Shown here one piece after another: positions 25,473-33,477 of a DNA stretch of 64,000 nucleotides (positions are counted from its first letter, which is position 1; every line of letters starts with the position of its first letter). The stretch comes from Kluyvera sp040932435. GTDB lineage: Bacteria > Pseudomonadota > Gammaproteobacteria > Enterobacterales > Enterobacteriaceae. The stretch spans positions 124,001 to 188,000 of the forward strand of contig NZ_JBFQGA010000009.1 in the NCBI RefSeq assembly GCF_040932435.1. The letters run 5' to 3'. A model generated the notes under the pieces. That model saw nothing but the letters and a program-made list of their open reading frames with translations. It was not told the origin of the DNA and made no database searches. The translations under genes and the position numbers were made by a program.

Positions 25473-25964
25473 TTACGCCGTGGCGCGTTCGTTCCAAGAA
25501 TCGGAATGAATGATGTTGCCGTCTTTGTAGGTCCAGGTGATTTTTTCGTAACGCAGTTCAATGCGCTCAAGGTGGTTGTGCTTCTCGTAAGAAGGATCCT
25601 TGATGTCGTGCATCACTGGGTTCACTTTCACCACTTTCACGTTTTCCAGTTTGGTGTTGAAGTACTCCACTTCTTGGCCAGCATCGTTGATTCTGTACCA
25701 CTTGAATTCCGCGGACTTGAGGGTCTGCCCGGTGGTCACCGCCTTGTACAGGTACGGGCTGGACGAATCGATTTCCTTGGTGAACAGGAACGGCGTGTGG
25801 ATGCGGGTGCCCGTCAGCTTGCCGGTGTTGTTATCGGTCGGGATGTACAGATTATGTTCCTGAGCCACCACCTCAATGCTGCCTTCGCGATCCTGAACGT
25901 CCACAGACCCTTTAATGTCTGCGCCACCGTCGTCTTTCAGCCAAAGATAAACAGGAATTGCCAT
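25473..25964 (-). CDS. hcp: T6SS tube protein Hcp (TssD)
   Basis: Hcp hexamers stack into the inner tube and carry small effectors. The 163-residue protein begins MAIPVYLWLKDDGGADIKG and contains GSIEVVAQEHNLYIPTD and HTPFLFTKEIDSSSPYLYKAV, all typical of enterobacterial Hcp. I chose ATG 25964 (RBS GGAGAG) because it gives the normal Hcp length; the frame is open 36 codons further upstream, across the end of the previous gene. No C-terminal toxin extension is fused. It follows the OmpA-domain gene by four bases. Confidence 0.96.
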   Translation of the reverse strand: MAIPVYLWLKDDGGADIKGSVDVQDREGSIEVVAQEHNLYIPTDNNTGKLTGTRIHTPFLFTKEIDSSSPYLYKAVTTGQTLKSAEFKWYRINDAGQEVEYFNTKLENVKVVKVNPVMHDIKDPSYEKHNHLERIELRYEKITWTYKDGNIIHSDSWNERATA

Positions 25965-25968
25965 GGAA

Positions 25969-27693
25969 TTACTCTCCATTGTGTTGTGAGACGTCATCAT
26001 CCTGCGATGACGCTTTGGGATTGCCCGGTATCTGGCAGGCGTTGGCCTGTGGTACCAGACTGATTTCGACACGGCGGTTTAGCGTACGGCCATCCGGCGT
26101 ATCATTGGTTGCGATTGGGCGGCTTTCGCCATAGCCCTGCACCGCAAAACAGCTTTCCGGCACATCACCGGTATCACGCATCCAGTCGCGCACCGCTTCT
26201 GCACGCTTCAGGGACAGCATCTGGTTGAGCTTCGGGTTGCCGGTGTTATCGGTATGGCCGGACACGACAATCAGCCAGCCCGGTTTCGCCTTAACGCCGA
26301 CTAGCGAGTTCACCAGCATTTTGGTTGACCCGGCTTTCAGCGTTGATTTGCCGGAATCAAACAGCGACATGCTGTCGAGGCGGATAGTCTTCGGCCCCTG
26401 GATAATCTTTTTGATAACCGGAGGCGGAGGTGGTGGTGGTGCCCAGTCGTTCACCGCAGCTTCCACTGCAGGTATCAGGCGTAGCCCCTGATACAGCCCC
26501 AGTCGATAGCGTATAGGCTCGCCGCGACGCAGCCAGTCGTCCAAGAGAGCGCCGTCGGCACGTAGCCGCTGCTGGGCAAGGATTTTGGGTGCAGCCGGTG
26601 TGCCAGTGAGGTGGTGGTATAAGGCCAGATGATCGCCCACATTGCGGATGAGTCGCTGGTTGTTCACCCAAGAGGCTAGCATCGCCAGCGCAAGGAAAAT
26701 GCCCCCCGTCAACCCGATATAGCGCCAGAACACCATACGCCGGCTGACGCCACGACGGCGTGGCAGCGCGGGCAGCAGCAATTCCGGTAGCGGTAAAGGC
26801 TCACCGTTCCTAGCGGCGTCCGGCGGTAGTGCGGTGACAGAAGCAATATGTTGCTGCCAAAGGTTACCGGCGACGCCGTTAACTGGCACCATACACAGCG
26901 CCTGAACGCAGAGTTTCAGGGCAGGCAATTCCCCCTGGCGCACCGACAGCAGGCTGCTAACCGCGCTGTGGAGCCAAGTGAGTCCACTCTCAAGCCATAA
27001 CCCTTGGCTCAGACGGGAAAGCCGCACGTCCGCAGTTGTTTCCCGGGCCCAATCTGCCAGTGGCAAATTGCCTTGGCCTGGCTGATACACCTGGATACCC
27101 GCTCGCTGGCTGACCGTGGTAAACCAAACCGGCTCGACGTCAGAACAGACAGATGGCGGCGACAGCCAGGTGACGGCCCACAGCGGGGGAAGCGCGCCAA
27201 ATGCCGCGCGGCATTGAACGACAGCACGCTGCCAGCCTCGTAAAGCCTGTGTAAAATCATCAGTGGATGTGTGCTGCTCTGGCACCACCGCCAACAGCAC
27301 AGAGATTTGTGACACCAGCGCCGGACGAATCTGACTCAGGTGCAGGGCAAGCAACGGCAGTTGCTCTGCATCTTTTATCCGCACATACCAGCCCTGTCGG
27401 GTTTCACGATGCTGGGCAGACTCAGCAAACAGCGCGCCGTTATCGCCGCACGCCAAAATAACCGCGCCCTGAAAATCTTCCGGGGGCAGGCTTTCGTCCA
27501 TCATCTCCATGAGCGCCTGTGCCCGTAGCTGGGATGCCCGCTGTTGATGCCAGAGCATCGCCCCGCAGATCAGTAAAACCAGCAGGCTGAGCGCCACACG
27601 ACTCCCGACCGACAGCGGCCAGAAGCCTAGGATAAGCCACATCGCCAGCACGCCCGCGAGCACGGTTAGCAGGATCCGGTAAACATCACGCAT
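25969..27693 (-). CDS. T6SS-associated OmpA-domain membrane protein
   Basis: The 574-residue protein has two membrane segments at the N-terminus (about 5-25 and 30-50), a long middle region, a third membrane segment (GLTGGIFLALAMLASWV, about 325-342), a Pro-rich linker (PPPPPPP) and an OmpA/MotB peptidoglycan-binding domain (SLFDSGKSTLKAGS ... VVSGHTDNTGNPKLNQMLSLKRAEAVRDWM ... NRRVEI, about 435-550). Such proteins partner with TssL and fix the T6SS envelope complex to the cell wall, as TagL does in EAEC; domain order differs from TagL, so I give no symbol. It lies three bases downstream of tssL. Confidence 0.9.
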   Translation of the reverse strand: MRDVYRILLTVLAGVLAMWLILGFWPLSVGSRVALSLLVLLICGAMLWHQQRASQLRAQALMEMMDESLPPEDFQGAVILACGDNGALFAESAQHRETRQGWYVRIKDAEQLPLLALHLSQIRPALVSQISVLLAVVPEQHTSTDDFTQALRGWQRAVVQCRAAFGALPPLWAVTWLSPPSVCSDVEPVWFTTVSQRAGIQVYQPGQGNLPLADWARETTADVRLSRLSQGLWLESGLTWLHSAVSSLLSVRQGELPALKLCVQALCMVPVNGVAGNLWQQHIASVTALPPDAARNGEPLPLPELLLPALPRRRGVSRRMVFWRYIGLTGGIFLALAMLASWVNNQRLIRNVGDHLALYHHLTGTPAAPKILAQQRLRADGALLDDWLRRGEPIRYRLGLYQGLRLIPAVEAAVNDWAPPPPPPPVIKKIIQGPKTIRLDSMSLFDSGKSTLKAGSTKMLVNSLVGVKAKPGWLIVVSGHTDNTGNPKLNQMLSLKRAEAVRDWMRDTGDVPESCFAVQGYGESRPIATNDTPDGRTLNRRVEISLVPQANACQIPGNPKASSQDDDVSQHNGE

Positions 27694-27696
27694 CGT

Positions 27697-28350
27697 TTAC
27701 CCCAGCCTGATCGTCTGGCTCACCAGTTCAGTGAGGGAGGATGAGAGGAAGAACCACAGCGCCGCCAGAGCAGCCGCCCCGATAATCCAAGAGAGCCAGT
27801 ACAGACGACGACCGCCGCGCAGGCGAGATGCTCTGACGACAATCGGTGCATCCTGAGCAAGGGTAAATGCGGGCACCCGTTCAGCCAGCGCACGAACCAC
27901 ATCCTCTCGACGCTCGTCATCCTGCGCACGATACTGGCCAACAAATCCCAGTTGGAGGGTACGGTACATGCAGGTCAGTACTGCGGTGTCCGGCGCGGAC
28001 TCTTTTAGCAGATTGCGGATCCGTTCCCACAGTTCTTCCCCAGCATTTAAGGTGCCAAAAAAATGCGCCTGCAGCGGGTCTCGCCGCCAAATCAGGTAGC
28101 CGTCGTCCGTGGTTCCCCGGTTGAGGACGCTCTCATCAAGCAGGGCACACAGGGCGTATACCATGTGGTCTCGGCAGATGTCGCTATAACCGGCATCTGA
28201 AAGCGAGGCACGCACTTCCTGTACCAGACGGCGAGCCCGGCGATAGAGCCCCTCCCCATCCTGGACTTCCTGCCCGCCGCGCAGTTGGCTGACCATCAGC
28301 CAACCCGGATAAAAAATCTGTTCAATTTGACTGAGAGTGGATTTATTCAT
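27697..28350 (-). CDS. tssL: T6SS inner-membrane protein TssL (DotU)
   Basis: The 217-residue TssL has the cytoplasmic DotU domain (RRARRLVQEVRASLSDAGYSDICRDHMVYALCALLDESVLN ... HFFGTLNAGEELWERI) and one C-terminal membrane anchor (WIIGAAALAALWFFLSSSL, about 188-206). It links the TssJM envelope complex to the baseplate. The ATG overlaps the tssK stop by four bases. The peptidoglycan-binding domain fused to some TssL is not present here but is encoded by the next gene. Confidence 0.95.
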   Translation of the reverse strand: MNKSTLSQIEQIFYPGWLMVSQLRGGQEVQDGEGLYRRARRLVQEVRASLSDAGYSDICRDHMVYALCALLDESVLNRGTTDDGYLIWRRDPLQAHFFGTLNAGEELWERIRNLLKESAPDTAVLTCMYRTLQLGFVGQYRAQDDERREDVVRALAERVPAFTLAQDAPIVVRASRLRGGRRLYWLSWIIGAAALAALWFFLSSSLTELVSQTIRLG

Positions 28351-29684
28351 GTGCGCAGCACCGCAAAGAGCTCAAGTTTCACATCCCCCAATGAACGCGG
28401 GGTGTAGAAGGTGCAACTGCCCATTTCCAGCATGCTACGGGCCGCTTCCGAGCTTAGATCCAGTGAGAAATACTGATTCTCAAGACGCAAAGGGATCGCC
28501 GCAGGCACATGCGCCAGCGGTTTGATTACCATTCCGCTCAGCGCCACATTCACCACATCCGATACATCTTCAAGGCTGCCCGCCTTGCACAACAGTGGGA
28601 ATTTCGTCTGCAACTCATGATTTGGCATAGAAGAACGCACGGAAAGGTAGAAATCGGCGCCTTCGCGCAGACGCGCATCGTGAAGAGAGCCTTTCCAGAG
28701 CTGTTCTTGCTGCTCAAGTTGGATACTGATAACCCGGGATGGCAGGCTGGCTTCCAGCAACTTATCAAGCAGTGTCAGTAACGGCGGGAACACATGCTCA
28801 GGTGCATCATGCTGATAAGCGGGGATATTCCCGGCATCGTTGTCTAGGGAAAAAGTCAGCAAACTGCCGGCCAAGCGAGTCAGTTCGCGGTAGAGCAGTT
28901 CCGGGTGACGATTCGGAGTCTGTAGCAGTTCGGCCAGCACCGGCTCGGCACTGTTCAGGGCATTGAGAAGCCAGAACAGCGAAACATCGGCCACCGCAAA
29001 ATCGGCCAGACGTTCGTTGCTTTCGCGCCGCATCGCCATCAGGCGTTTACGTCGAGCCTGCAGGCGGACCAGCAGATCGCCCAGTTCGGTGACCAGCGAA
29101 GGGCTTGCTGCAACGGAGAGCATCGGTGGAATAAAGGAAGGATCGCGGCTCCACAGCCCCTGCGCGTTACGTGCTAATCGGGCCACCGGACAGGTCAGAT
29201 ATGCGGTGTTTTCCTGCGTGGACAAACGCAGCGTCATGGCATGACGCAGAATGGCCAGCTCCCCGCTTTCATGTCCGGCCAGCTCCTGCACCACTACCCG
29301 TTGCGCTTTCCAGCGGCGCGGACGTTCGCTGTCCTGCCCGTTATCAAGATTGCCACCACTGGCACTCAGTAGCGGCAGCGCGACAACCACGTCAACAGAC
29401 TCAGAGCCGCTTGCGGCGGATAAATCACAAACCGGCGGAAGATTATCTGCCAAATCCGTATCAACAAGGGTTCCGTCCTGAAACCGGACCACCAAGCGGG
29501 TGGCATTGAGGCGCGACAATGCGAGAGCGGCATCGTCAAATTCTGCATTTGCCACGCCCCAAGGATGGGAAATTGCCATCCGGGCGACCATATCAGCAAC
29601 ATAAGCATCCCAACGGGCCTGCTGCTGGAACTGTTGCGGGGCCAGAGCGGCCCCGTCCTCCCAAAGTGGGCGAAAAATTTTCAT
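28347..29684 (-). CDS. tssK: T6SS baseplate subunit TssK
   Basis: The 445-residue TssK joins the baseplate to the TssLM membrane complex. Family features include the N-terminal W.DG..L.PQ.FQQQ pattern (PLWEDGAALAPQQFQQQARWD), the central VTELGDLLVRLQARRKRLMAMRRESNERLADF helix and the C-terminal FYTPRSLGDVKLELFAVL. It lies 18 bases after tssC and overlaps tssL. Confidence 0.95.
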   Translation of the reverse strand: MKIFRPLWEDGAALAPQQFQQQARWDAYVADMVARMAISHPWGVANAEFDDAALALSRLNATRLVVRFQDGTLVDTDLADNLPPVCDLSAASGSESVDVVVALPLLSASGGNLDNGQDSERPRRWKAQRVVVQELAGHESGELAILRHAMTLRLSTQENTAYLTCPVARLARNAQGLWSRDPSFIPPMLSVAASPSLVTELGDLLVRLQARRKRLMAMRRESNERLADFAVADVSLFWLLNALNSAEPVLAELLQTPNRHPELLYRELTRLAGSLLTFSLDNDAGNIPAYQHDAPEHVFPPLLTLLDKLLEASLPSRVISIQLEQQEQLWKGSLHDARLREGADFYLSVRSSMPNHELQTKFPLLCKAGSLEDVSDVVNVALSGMVIKPLAHVPAAIPLRLENQYFSLDLSSEAARSMLEMGSCTFYTPRSLGDVKLELFAVLRT

Positions 29685-29702
29685 CCCTGATTTCCCCTCG
29701 CC

Positions 29703-31244
29703 TTACGACTTGGCTTTAGGCATCTGGGAAACCAGCGACAGATTGACGTCCATCCCCTCGACCTGGAAATGCGGTACCGCATACAGCTTCACGCGGAAGA
29801 AGCCTGGGTTGTCCTCGATATCCTCGACCACCACTTTGGCATCGCGAAGCGGGTGCGACGCCTGTAGCTCATCGCCGGGATCGGTCATTTCGGTGACCAG
29901 ACTTTTCACCCACGTGTTGAGTTCCAGCTCCAACAGACGACGGTCTTTGGTGGTTCCGATGTTTTCGCGCTGAATAAGCTTCAGATAATGGGCAATACGT
30001 GACAGTAGGAAGATATATGGCAGACGCGCATTGATTCGGCTGTTTGCCGTAGCATCGGCGGTATCGTAAAGCGCGGGTTTCTGGGCGGAATTTGCGCTGA
30101 AGAATGCGGCAAAATCGCGGTTCTTATAGTAGGACAGCGGGATAAAACCGAGATTCGCAAATTCAAATTCGCGGGTTTCTGGGATCATCACTTCAGACGG
30201 AATTTTCACCTGATTGCCAGTGCCCAGATCGTACAGATGGATAGGCAAATCCTGAACGGCACCACCAGCCTGCGGCCCACGGATCTGAACACACCAGCCA
30301 TTGTTGATGAAGCTGCGCACCATGTTGGACGCGAAAGCAAATGAAGCATTGGTCCACAGGTATTTGTCGTGATCCGGACCCTTCACCTCTTCAACATAGT
30401 TAAAGCTGCGCACCGGCACGGTATCTGGACCATAAGGCAGACGGCCAAGCACGCGCGGCATCACCAGACCGATATAGCGAGCATCATCCGTTTCGCGGAA
30501 TGATTTCCACTTGATGTACTCCGCGCGGTCAAAATAGTTACCGATATCCTTGATCGCTGCTACGTCCTCCATTGTATCTTTGAGGAAGAATTTCGGCCCG
30601 GCAGAGCCGATAAACGGCATGTGCGCTGCGGCAGAGACTTTTGAGATATTACGCAGCAGAGCAATATCCTGCGCAGAGGCATCAAACTCGTAAGCGGAGA
30701 TCAGTGCGGCAATGGGCTCTCCGCCAGGGGTATCATACTCATCAATATAGGCGTGTTTATACAGACCGCTCTGGATGATTTCCGGGCTATCTTCAAAGTC
30801 CTGACGCAGGTCTTCTTTAGACATGTCCAGCAGCTCAACCTTCACGTTCTGGCGGAAATCGGTTTTATCCACCAGCGATTTCACGCCACGCCACAAGCTT
30901 TCTACCGCCTGGAATTCTTCGCTGTGCATTACCGCGTCCAACTGGCGGCTAATCTGGTAGTCCAGCTCCGCGATGTGCTGATCAATCAGCGTTTTATCGA
31001 GCTTTTCAACTTTGGACCCCGATTTTGTCAGGCATTCTAGGAACACCTGCATTCCTGCCGTTAAACGTTCATCCGCAGTTGCATCCGACATCGCCTGTGC
31101 ATCCTGCCAGATATCCAACGCGCTCAGCTCAGAGACTGGGTTCAGGTTGATCTTTTCAAACAGGGACGCATACACGCTACCTGCAGCAGGACGTTCAAGC
31201 ACCACACTCTCGCCAGCCGCGGCATTCTCATTTTTTACAGACAT
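29703..31244 (-). CDS. tssC: T6SS sheath large subunit TssC
   Basis: The 513-residue protein matches TssC/VipB: LDYQISRQLDAVMHSEEFQAVESLWRGVKSLV and a C-terminal region with LELELNTWVKSLVTEMTDPGDELQASHPLRDAKVVVEDIEDNPGFFRVKLYAVPHFQVEGMDV. It pairs with TssB to form the contractile sheath. Two ATGs are possible: 31244 (MSVKNEN, eight bases from AAGGA) and 31250 (too close to that site), so I use 31244. It lies 39 bases after tssB. Confidence 0.95.
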   Translation of the reverse strand: MSVKNENAAAGESVVLERPAAGSVYASLFEKINLNPVSELSALDIWQDAQAMSDATADERLTAGMQVFLECLTKSGSKVEKLDKTLIDQHIAELDYQISRQLDAVMHSEEFQAVESLWRGVKSLVDKTDFRQNVKVELLDMSKEDLRQDFEDSPEIIQSGLYKHAYIDEYDTPGGEPIAALISAYEFDASAQDIALLRNISKVSAAAHMPFIGSAGPKFFLKDTMEDVAAIKDIGNYFDRAEYIKWKSFRETDDARYIGLVMPRVLGRLPYGPDTVPVRSFNYVEEVKGPDHDKYLWTNASFAFASNMVRSFINNGWCVQIRGPQAGGAVQDLPIHLYDLGTGNQVKIPSEVMIPETREFEFANLGFIPLSYYKNRDFAAFFSANSAQKPALYDTADATANSRINARLPYIFLLSRIAHYLKLIQRENIGTTKDRRLLELELNTWVKSLVTEMTDPGDELQASHPLRDAKVVVEDIEDNPGFFRVKLYAVPHFQVEGMDVNLSLVSQMPKAKS

Positions 31245-31283
31245 CAGCATATTCCTTTTTAATCCGTTAAATCATCGTGACCG

Positions 31284-31781
31284 TTATGGCTGTTTCGGGG
31301 CCAGAGCAGACAGCTCGGCACGGAGTTCTGCGCTTAATGCCGGGTCCAGCAGGATTTTTTCCAGTTCCTTACGGAAAGCCTGGTTATCAAGAAGATTGGC
31401 CTTGAGATCGCGGAGCAAATTGCGCATGGAGAGCATGGCCTTCAACTGAGGGATTTGCCGGGAGACTTGTTCTGGGGAGAAGTCCTTCATGCTTTGGAAG
31501 GTCAGACTGATGCTGTCTTCGCTGCCGTCATCGGCAAGGGTGTTTTTAACGGTAAGGTCGACGCTTGGGGAATATTCTGACAACACCGCGTCAAAGTTGT
31601 TTTTATTTACATTAACTTTTCCACGCTCCGATAGTGGCGCAGATTCCTGACCATTACTGAAATCGCCCGCCACAAGTAATTTCAGGGGGAGTTCAGTTTT
31701 CTTGCTAGCACCTCCCGTATGCAGGTCAAGCTTTAGATTGATACGTGCCTTTGGCACTTCATTCTGGAAACTATCAGCCAT
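31284..31781 (-). CDS. tssB: T6SS sheath small subunit TssB
   Basis: The 165-residue TssB/VipA protein (MADSFQNEVPKARINLKLDL ... ELPLKLLVAGDFSNGQ ... LSFQSM-like LTFQSMKDFSPEQV) forms the sheath with TssC and presents the helix recognised by ClpV in the family. It is the first gene of the tss operon. ATG 31781 is preceded by GAGGG and gives the usual N-terminus; the frame is open ten codons further upstream. Confidence 0.94.
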   Translation of the reverse strand: MADSFQNEVPKARINLKLDLHTGGASKKTELPLKLLVAGDFSNGQESAPLSERGKVNVNKNNFDAVLSEYSPSVDLTVKNTLADDGSEDSISLTFQSMKDFSPEQVSRQIPQLKAMLSMRNLLRDLKANLLDNQAFRKELEKILLDPALSAELRAELSALAPKQP

Positions 31782-31840
31782 CTCATCATCCCTCGGTTTA
31801 TCGCTGTCCACACTTTTCAGATGAAAGTGATTTAAACTCG

Positions 31841-31870
31841 ATAATAGAATAATGATCGACCCAAGATCAA
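31841..31870 (-). promoter_or_regulatory. Candidate sigma-70 promoter of the tss operon
   Basis: Reading the minus strand, TTGATC (31870-31865) and TATTAT (31846-31841) are separated by 18 bases and lie about 60 bases upstream of the tssB start. The match to TTGACA/TATAAT is 4/6 and 5/6. The region is AT-rich, so the match could be chance. Confidence 0.4.
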
Positions 31871-32544
31871 ATATACCGATCTTTTATCTGTTTCAGTTAT
31901 TGTTTTAAGAATTTTCTACCGATAGCCAATAGTAAATTGTACTGATTACCCAGCCAATCAGACCATGCGCAGTACATTAAGCGAACATTTATATCGAATA
32001 AGTTAAATTTCATGGACAATGGTTAGCGTAATGATCTTATGTTGATTCAAATCAATATATAGAAGGCCAAAAGACCTATCCGTTATTAGGTTTTTATTTT
32101 AGGGGGAAAGGTAATAAGAAGGACCGCTTTGACACCATTCTTCGCTAGCAATCCTCCGACGACAGGTGAAAGTGTTCTGTCGGGTCCGTTGCCTGATTAC
32201 AGCAGGGTATGTATTTCTGAACCCGACTTTTTTGCCTCATCAGTCCGCAGCACTCTCAGGGACATTCAGTCACGGCATACGTCACGATGACATCAAGAAT
32301 CTGCGCGAACGCTGCCCCGTAGCGCACCGATATTCCGGAAACAATTCACAAATGAAAATAAATATCATTTTCATGATAATGTTAACGACGACCGCCTTCC
32401 ATAGCAGACAGCCGGGCTGACGCCCTTTGCCATGATTATCTCTTTCGCTGCAACTACCGTTGGGCCACCTTTATCAAAAATTGGATACGTGTATTATTTC
32501 CCCACAGATATCAATCATCCGATATGGTTTAGGGAAATTTAAGT
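31871..32544. other. Intergenic region upstream of the tss operon
   Basis: No gene is convincing here. Apart from the promoter and FNR-type box listed separately, I see a weak hairpin with ACCTA/TAGGT arms and a T-rich tail at about 32080-32105. There is also an inverted repeat ATGAAAAT-N7-ATTTTCAT at 32352-32374, AT-rich and loosely Fur-box-like. An 84-codon frame at 32166-32420 has no RBS and no recognisable protein. Confidence 0.5.
32042..32055. promoter_or_regulatory. Perfect FNR-type box TTGATTCAAATCAA
   Basis: The sequence TTGATTCAAATCAA fits the FNR consensus TTGAT-N4-ATCAA exactly. It lies about 260 bases upstream of tssB (minus strand) and about 490 bases upstream of the gene at 32545 (plus strand), so its target is not obvious. 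Distance to the candidate tssB promoter is about 170 bases, too far for a classical activator position. Confidence 0.45.
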
Positions 32545-32940
32545 ATGTTAAATAAATGTTTACTAGGAATCTTACTAGGACTGGTTGCTGCTTCCGCTAA
32601 TGCAGGATGCTGGGTTGTCGGAAATCTTAGCGGTGTAGGCTCCCAGCAGTACAACCAATATGATTTTAAAAAAGATGGTTTTACTGGAAAAGTATTTGTC
32701 CTCAATATTGATAAGAAAGCCCCATCTGTCACAGATAGCATCATGACCTACACCGTAGTCAGTCCCACAGCGATGATAGGAACGTACAATACAGACCTCG
32801 GCCTTACTATCCAGACATGGCAGATTTCAACTGATGGTACAAAAGCATATATGACTATAAACAGAACGAACTCCAATAACGTGTCGCAAGATGCCGTTAG
32901 CGCTTTTGTCGGGGATATTAAAGCCAAGTGCGACCATTAG
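32545..32940 (+). CDS. Small exported protein of unknown function
   Basis: The 131-residue product has a clear signal peptide (MLNKCLLGILLGLVAASANA, cleaved before GCWVVG) and a mature domain of about 110 residues with two Cys (GCWVVG near the start and KCDH at the end) that could form a disulfide. I do not recognise the family. The pattern CWVVGNLSGVGSQQYNQYDFKKDGF and the Thr/Ser-rich body suggest a small periplasmic beta protein. It is divergent from the tss operon and is followed by a terminator at 33044-33065, so it is a single-gene unit. Whether it belongs to the T6SS is unknown. Confidence 0.65.
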   Translation: MLNKCLLGILLGLVAASANAGCWVVGNLSGVGSQQYNQYDFKKDGFTGKVFVLNIDKKAPSVTDSIMTYTVVSPTAMIGTYNTDLGLTIQTWQISTDGTKAYMTINRTNSNNVSQDAVSAFVGDIKAKCDH

Positions 32941-33043
32941 TAATAGCTCGTAAGACCCGTAAAACTTCTCACTGAATTAGTTCGGAGGCGATTGAATCCA
33001 CTATTTTTTGATTGTTTTGACTTCCTGCTGCCCCATGAAAATA

Positions 33044-33065
33044 GCCACCTGAAGGTGGCCTTTTT
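33044..33065 (+). terminator. Rho-independent terminator after the small exported protein
   Basis: The stem GCCACC/GGTGGC with loop TGAA is followed by CTTTTT. It lies about 100 bases past the stop at 32940. Confidence 0.75.
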
Positions 33066-33477
33066 AATCAAAATCATATTAATAACAGTAAGTTAATTTT
33101 ATTTTTTGCACGTGATCATTTTCTGCTGCCCTCAGTTTTCTATGATTAGACCGGTTCTTGCATTCCACGAATTGAGGACAACACATCGAATTACGACATG
33201 GTCCTGAGCAGGTGATCCCCCTCGCTACAGCCCTGTTTCGACGTCGAATGAATAAAACCAGTCATCCGTGCTTTCCTACGTTTCCAGTAGGATTTTCTTA
33301 ACTCGCTTTTTGTCACCCTGAGCGCCGTCAGTGATGCTCAGGGTATCGGTTAACTTATTCATTTCATAGATAGAAAACCCGTCGGGACGGGTTTTGGTCT
33401 TTTTAGGCGTAAATCATGGGAGATTTGCCACAAAAGGAGGTGCTAACAGTTTTTCTGGCAGCGCAGAGTTCGTTTCG
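33066..33477. other. Intergenic region with two inverted repeats
   Basis: No gene is supported. An inverted repeat ACCCTGAGC/GCTCAGGGT lies at about 33323-33352. A second, terminator-like hairpin lies at 33374-33395 and is listed separately. Confidence 0.5.
33374..33395. terminator. Terminator hairpin downstream of the autotransporter gene
   Basis: AAAACCCG and CGGGTTTT pair as an 8-bp stem around TCGGGA. The T-rich arm lies on either strand, so it could end transcription from both sides; it is about 80 bases past the autotransporter stop. Confidence 0.65.

Noticed and set aside
25506..26063. Open frame of 185 codons antisense to hcp
   Set aside because: Hcp is clear on the other strand; this is a composition shadow.
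32166..32420. 84-codon open frame upstream of the small exported protein
   Set aside because: There is no RBS and no family resemblance, and mixed composition; I treat it as non-coding unless homologues are found.
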